Position numbers and translations under genes: made by a program
Virus record (IMG/VR): IMGVR_UViG_3300042455_003631
Location: 1 to 26,069 of that record
Length of the DNA: 26,069 nucleotides
Origin: a virus
Reading direction: 5' to 3' (one strand)
Notes under the pieces: generated by a model
The model's input: only the letters and a program-made list of their open reading frames with translations
The model's database searches: none
Told to the model about the DNA's origin: nothing
Part shown: one piece after another, positions 21,772 through 26,069 of the stretch
How positions within the stretch are numbered: position 1 is the stretch's first letter
Layout: every line of letters begins with the position of its first letter

Positions 21772-23662
21772 AATAGAAAAAACGTTATCATTTAAAGCCG
21801 AAGATGGTGGAGTTTCTCAATTAATGAGTAAACTTACCAATCAGGCTGAGACTTATAGTAAACAAATTATTCAATCTGCTCAAAATCAATCTAAAAGTTC
21901 TAAGGAATTAATTTCTAATATTGAAAAACAACTTCAATTATTAGAAAGAAAACAAAAGCTTGAAAGAGATGCTTCTATAAAAAGAATACAAAATGAAGCT
22001 AATGAAGCTATAATAGCTTCTAGACAAGAATTTACTGATTTTAAAAATGGTAATATACCTTTACCAAAAGGTAAAAGACCATATTTAGAAGGTCATGCAA
22101 TGAATGACCCTGAATATAGGAATCATTTAATTTCTCAAGAAGAGAAAAAAATGACTAGTTCTGTTGCAGGTATTAGAGATGAAGCTAACGAAGAAATTAA
22201 ATCTCTTAATGAACAAGCTGAATTACAAACAGATTTATTACGTAAATTATTAGAAGAAAGTAAAAAAGAATTTGCACATAAGTTAGAAGAAGCAAATGAT
22301 TCTAATTCTGAAAAAAATTTTAATGCTGCTATTATTAATGGAAGTGGTATAAGAAATACTCATAAACCAATTCCTAATGGTGATGATTCTAATAGTCAAG
22401 TAGGTGGTGGAACTGATAAAGGAAAAGGATGGAAAGATGTAATGAAAGGCGTTTTAGGTGCAGAAGCAATTAAAGAAATAGGAAGAAGTTTACAAAGAGG
22501 ATTTGGAGCCTTTCAACAAACTCAATCAGGTACAGAATTTGTTGAAGCAGAAATGTTTACAGCTATACCATTTGTAGGGCAAGGGTTAGCTGCAGGTAAA
22601 AAACGTTATTTAGAACAAAGACAAGCAAGAGAAGTATCATTAAATAAATTAAGAGCAACTAGTGGATATAGTGGAGATAATATAAGAGATATTGGAATAG
22701 GTGTTGATGGTGTTGAAGGTACTAATTTTGCTAGTCAAATGGTATCAGCTAGAGGTTATGATGGAAATACTTCTAATGCTACTAAAAATTATATGCGTTT
22801 TGGTAAAGCTTATAATATTAGTGACCAAAATTTATTAAGTAGAGCAAATTCAGATGCATATACTAAAAATGTAGGTGCAAGTGGTATGATTGAACTTGTA
22901 AATCAATTAAAATCCAATAAATCAATGGGTGGAGATACAAGTAGATTAGAAAAACTACTTGAATTACAAAATCAATTAATTGAAGAACAAGGTTCATATT
23001 CTAATACAGTTGATGATAGTCAAATAGCTAAAACAATTGCTGCATTTAGTAGATTAAGTGGTGGTTTTAGTGATAATAGAGCAAGTGGATTAATTAAACA
23101 AGTTTCTAGTGGTTTAAGAGCACCTTCTAATGATTATCAACAAGCACAAAATTATGCTGTTTTATCTCAATTAAATCCAAATGCAGATTTTTTTGAAATG
23201 CAAAAAATGCAAGAAGGTGGATTCCAAACACCTGGATTTATGAAAAAAACACTTGATTTATATAAACAACAATATAAAGGTCAAGATGGAATTGGTAAAT
23301 ATGCATTAATGAAGAGATTTGGATTAAATACTGGTGCTGCAGAAAGTATGTGGGATGGTAATTTTGATGATACATTTGCTACTAAACGTTCTGAAAATTT
23401 AGGTACTGTATCATATAGAGCACAAGGAAATACTTCAAAAATAGAGCAAGAAAGAGCCAATATAAATGAAGAATTTGCTAAAGGTATGTTACCAGGTTTA
23501 AAAGAAGCAGGTAAACAAATAGCTTCAGATATTGCAGAAGCTATTAGAGGATTAACTAAAGATAGTATGTTATTTGAAGGAATGGGTAAGAAAATGGCTA
23601 AAGGTATTGAAGAATATTTAGGTAGTGATGCTAGTGGGTTACATAATTCAACACGTAGATAA
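21761..23662 (+). CDS. Tail tape measure protein
   Basis: The 633-residue protein starts MSNKIEKTLSFKAEDGGVSQ and continues with long coiled-coil helices (about residues 25-80 and 125-175; for example KQLQLLERKQKLERD). A Gly/Asn-rich hinge follows (IPNGDDSNSQVGGGTDKGKG). Residues ~235-290 are less polar with Gly/Ala clusters (FTAIPFVGQGLAAGKKR). The C-terminal half is helical with Gly-rich breaks. This composition and place between the tail-assembly genes and the hub identify the tape measure, whose length sets tail length; 633 residues imply a rather short tail of roughly 90-100 nm if the usual 0.15 nm per residue applies. The stop overlaps the next ATG by one base. Confidence 0.8.
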   Translation: MSNKIEKTLSFKAEDGGVSQLMSKLTNQAETYSKQIIQSAQNQSKSSKELISNIEKQLQLLERKQKLERDASIKRIQNEANEAIIASRQEFTDFKNGNIPLPKGKRPYLEGHAMNDPEYRNHLISQEEKKMTSSVAGIRDEANEEIKSLNEQAELQTDLLRKLLEESKKEFAHKLEEANDSNSEKNFNAAIINGSGIRNTHKPIPNGDDSNSQVGGGTDKGKGWKDVMKGVLGAEAIKEIGRSLQRGFGAFQQTQSGTEFVEAEMFTAIPFVGQGLAAGKKRYLEQRQAREVSLNKLRATSGYSGDNIRDIGIGVDGVEGTNFASQMVSARGYDGNTSNATKNYMRFGKAYNISDQNLLSRANSDAYTKNVGASGMIELVNQLKSNKSMGGDTSRLEKLLELQNQLIEEQGSYSNTVDDSQIAKTIAAFSRLSGGFSDNRASGLIKQVSSGLRAPSNDYQQAQNYAVLSQLNPNADFFEMQKMQEGGFQTPGFMKKTLDLYKQQYKGQDGIGKYALMKRFGLNTGAAESMWDGNFDDTFATKRSENLGTVSYRAQGNTSKIEQERANINEEFAKGMLPGLKEAGKQIASDIAEAIRGLTKDSMLFEGMGKKMAKGIEEYLGSDASGLHNSTRR

Positions 23663-26069
23663 TGCAAGATAATTATTTATATATACATAAAGATATTACT
23701 ATAACTGATGCTAAAGAATTAGTAGAAGGTAATAATATTTTTTCATTAGTTAAAACATGGAATTTAAGAGGTTTATTAGATTATGAAATATATAATAAAA
23801 AAAATATTACACGTATTTATGAAACTTTATTAGAATCATTACAAAATTCAGAATTTAGAAAAAATTCTCCTGCTCAAAATTTATTAACTACTAATTATTT
23901 AAAAGATTTAGAAAAACTTGAAGATAAACAATTTATTGGACCTTTTAATACAACTTCCTTAGTAAAAGGTACAAAATTATATTTTCCTAGAATATTTTGG
24001 AATCATGAAGTGATGATTAGTGAATCTAATTTTGTAGAAACTAAAGATTATGAAGATTTTCTAACAGTAGAATTAAAAAAATTATTAAATGATGCCAAAT
24101 ATTTTCCAGTATCTAAAATGGATATTGGTAATAATTTTGGTAAAATACAAGAATTATCTCCTAAAATAACAGTTTGGGCTTGGGTTAGAAGTCTAAATAA
24201 AGTACCTCATACAGATATTGAATCTAATAATGAATTACCTGGTCAAATAATTAATTTAACTCCTTATATAAGAAAAATACAAACTTTTAGTGGGGCTGGA
24301 GGAGGAAATTTTACTATTAATTTAGCACCGATAAGTGGTTATTGGGATAATGATAATGGTTGGCAAATAGATAAAGATTCAATTTTAAGATATAATCAAA
24401 ATAATGAATTAAATATATTTGCACATAGTAATATTGAACAAAAAGTATTTGATAAAAATGAACAATCTATTACTAATAAAGAAAATTTATTTTATTTTGA
24501 GCAAATAATGCAAGAAAATGATTTTATTTGGATTAGATATGAATCATTAAATAATGAATTACCTTATAGATTAAGAGATTCTTCCAAAGAAGAAATATTT
24601 TCTGATGATATACCAGGTAAGATTTATGATATAATGGGATTAGTAGATAATTGTAATAATATTAAAAATTATGAAGGTGTAAGTGTTGATATTAATATTA
24701 GTGGTAGAGATTTAATTAAAATAGTAATAGAAGATGGTTGTTATTTTTATCCAACTCAATTTATAAATGAAGGAATTTTTGCTAATGATACAAAAAGTAA
24801 TTATTTACAAAGGGTAGAAGGTCAATTAGCATCTTTAACACAAGCATCTCAAAAAACAATTGAAAATACATTAAAATTTATTTTTAATGCTTTATCTAAT
24901 TCTGAAATTGTACCTGATTATTTATTTAGTCAATATCCAGATGCAGATAAAACTAAAAGATTTGAATTTAATGAAAATTTTTACAAAGTTCATAAAACAA
25001 ATTATTTAGAAGATAATAGAGATGAAAAAAATATTAAAATAATTTTACAAAAGAAATATAATTTACCTAATAGTGATGTAGATTATATTTATAAAATAAT
25101 TTATAATTTTGTAAATACAGCTTATAAAAAGAAAAAAATAACAACAGCAGGTATTTTTACTAAAGATTATGAAAATATAGAAGATAATCCATATCAAAAT
25201 ATAACAGGTTGGAAGAATTTTGATTATTTTGAAGGTTTAATTGCTATTTTTGTAAGAAATGGAGAAACTCCTGAGTATTTTATAAATCAAGGAATATCTT
25301 TTTATGAAGACCCCACTATAGATATATCTAGTTCTGAGGAAGAAGATTATGGTTTAGAAGGAGGTGTTCAAAATTATATAAATTTAATTTATAGATTAAT
25401 TAGAAAAAAAGAAGAAAAAATACCTAAAAATGAAAGTAATTTAATTAATCAAAAAGATTTTGTTGATGCTAAAGGAATATGGAAAATAATTAAATTATCA
25501 ATTGATGATGATGTTAGAAATAGAATGTTGGTAGATAATACAATTGGTAATGAAATGGGAAGTATTTTAAATTATATACAAAAAGTATGTCAAGAACCTT
25601 TTGTGCAATTTGATTGTGATACTTATGGTGATAAATTTGTATTTTATGTAAGAAAACCACCATTTGATAAGAAAAAAATACAAGAATATGTTAAAACATA
25701 CATTGATAATATTGATGCTTTAAGAATATCATCTGAGGATGTTTCAGGTACTCAATTAGTTAATACTACAGGTATGGCATATTCTTGGTATAGAATTATA
25801 CCTCAAGGAGCATTGAGTGGTATGGGAGGAAATGATATTACTTTTGCTTATATAAAAGCATTACACTTTCCTGAATATGCAAAAATATGGGGTGAAAAAC
25901 CATTAGAAATTTATTCAAATTATATTTCTAATTATTTTCCAGCAGGTGGTAAAGAAAATTTATACATGAGTAATGTATTAAGGTCTGTAATTGAAGATTT
26001 AAAATATTTAGTAGAAAGTAATGCTTATTTACCTTTTACTAGAAATGGAACAATTACACTTAAAGGAGA
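23662..26069 (+). CDS. Baseplate hub-type protein (3' partial)
   Basis: The gene opens at ATG 23662, overlapping the tape-measure stop (TAATG), and stays open to the window end, giving at least 802 codons. Residues ~330-358 contain YEGVSVDINISGRDLIKIVI, the GRDL motif typical of hub proteins of the gpD / Mu gp44 / gp27 group. Residues ~643-668 contain CQEPFVQFDCDTYGDKFVFY and VRKPPF, a pattern also conserved in those hubs ('NPF.ef..d..g...l..RppPF'). The N-terminal ~200 residues include LTPYIRKIQTFSGAGGG. The hub nucleates the tube and holds the spike. The protein is large for a hub, indicating extra domains. The 3' end lies outside the window. Confidence 0.75.
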   Translation, partial: MQDNYLYIHKDITITDAKELVEGNNIFSLVKTWNLRGLLDYEIYNKKNITRIYETLLESLQNSEFRKNSPAQNLLTTNYLKDLEKLEDKQFIGPFNTTSLVKGTKLYFPRIFWNHEVMISESNFVETKDYEDFLTVELKKLLNDAKYFPVSKMDIGNNFGKIQELSPKITVWAWVRSLNKVPHTDIESNNELPGQIINLTPYIRKIQTFSGAGGGNFTINLAPISGYWDNDNGWQIDKDSILRYNQNNELNIFAHSNIEQKVFDKNEQSITNKENLFYFEQIMQENDFIWIRYESLNNELPYRLRDSSKEEIFSDDIPGKIYDIMGLVDNCNNIKNYEGVSVDINISGRDLIKIVIEDGCYFYPTQFINEGIFANDTKSNYLQRVEGQLASLTQASQKTIENTLKFIFNALSNSEIVPDYLFSQYPDADKTKRFEFNENFYKVHKTNYLEDNRDEKNIKIILQKKYNLPNSDVDYIYKIIYNFVNTAYKKKKITTAGIFTKDYENIEDNPYQNITGWKNFDYFEGLIAIFVRNGETPEYFINQGISFYEDPTIDISSSEEEDYGLEGGVQNYINLIYRLIRKKEEKIPKNESNLINQKDFVDAKGIWKIIKLSIDDDVRNRMLVDNTIGNEMGSILNYIQKVCQEPFVQFDCDTYGDKFVFYVRKPPFDKKKIQEYVKTYIDNIDALRISSEDVSGTQLVNTTGMAYSWYRIIPQGALSGMGGNDITFAYIKALHFPEYAKIWGEKPLEIYSNYISNYFPAGGKENLYMSNVLRSVIEDLKYLVESNAYLPFTRNGTITLKG

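Noticed and set aside
1-26069. CRISPR array, tRNA gene, insertion sequence or integrase
   Set aside because: No regularly spaced repeats, cloverleaf sequence or transposase-type protein was found; the region is almost fully coding for virion proteins on one strand.

Overview
The window is a continuous stretch of a tailed-phage (or prophage) virion-morphogenesis region, read entirely on the + strand. It is very AT-rich: sampled 60-base stretches of ordinary coding sequence are near 25% G+C. Several features point to a phage of Bacteroidota (Bacteroidetes). Three promoters match that phylum's TTG-N19/20-TAnnTTTG consensus. Start codons lack consistent Shine-Dalgarno sequences and often sit in a taaaATG context. 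All but two complete genes end in TAA. The presence of a tail sheath and a tail tube gene makes it a contractile-tailed phage (myovirus morphology). No host gene, integrase, tRNA or terminase is seen; the terminase would be expected upstream of base 1.

Layout. (1) Bases 1-1685 hold the C-terminal end of the portal protein, a zincin-type metallopeptidase and a small hypothetical gene. (2) Bases 1682-7558 hold an insertion-like accessory block: a promoter, a multi-pass membrane protein, a 50-residue small gene, two tail-fibre-like genes (412 and 1121 codons, the larger with an internal higher-GC mosaic section) and a GAF-like protein. (3) Bases 7625-12229 hold two hypotheticals, a Mu gpF-like head morphogenesis protein, a small protein, an unusual Nudix-AAA+ ATPase fusion, a small charged protein and the prohead serine protease. 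(4) Bases 12215-14500 form a compact scaffold plus major-capsid unit with its own promoter and a strong intrinsic terminator. (5) Bases 14523-18338 hold head-completion, connector and neck genes, with another promoter at 16589. (6) Bases 18374-26069 hold tail sheath, tail tube, two tail-assembly (chaperone-position) proteins, tape measure and the start of a large baseplate-hub protein that runs off the end.

How they work together. Portal, gpF-like protein, scaffold, protease and capsid protein build the prohead. The connector and neck proteins close it and join it to the tail. The tube polymerises on the hub with its length set by the tape measure, and the sheath wraps the tube. The fibres, which sit unusually inside the head module, would recognise the host. 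The most unusual elements are the Nudix-AAA+ fusion, the free-standing zincin beside the portal, the fibre cassette inside the head module, and a perfect GC-rich hairpin inside the connector gene. No intergenic stretch exceeds about 80 bases.
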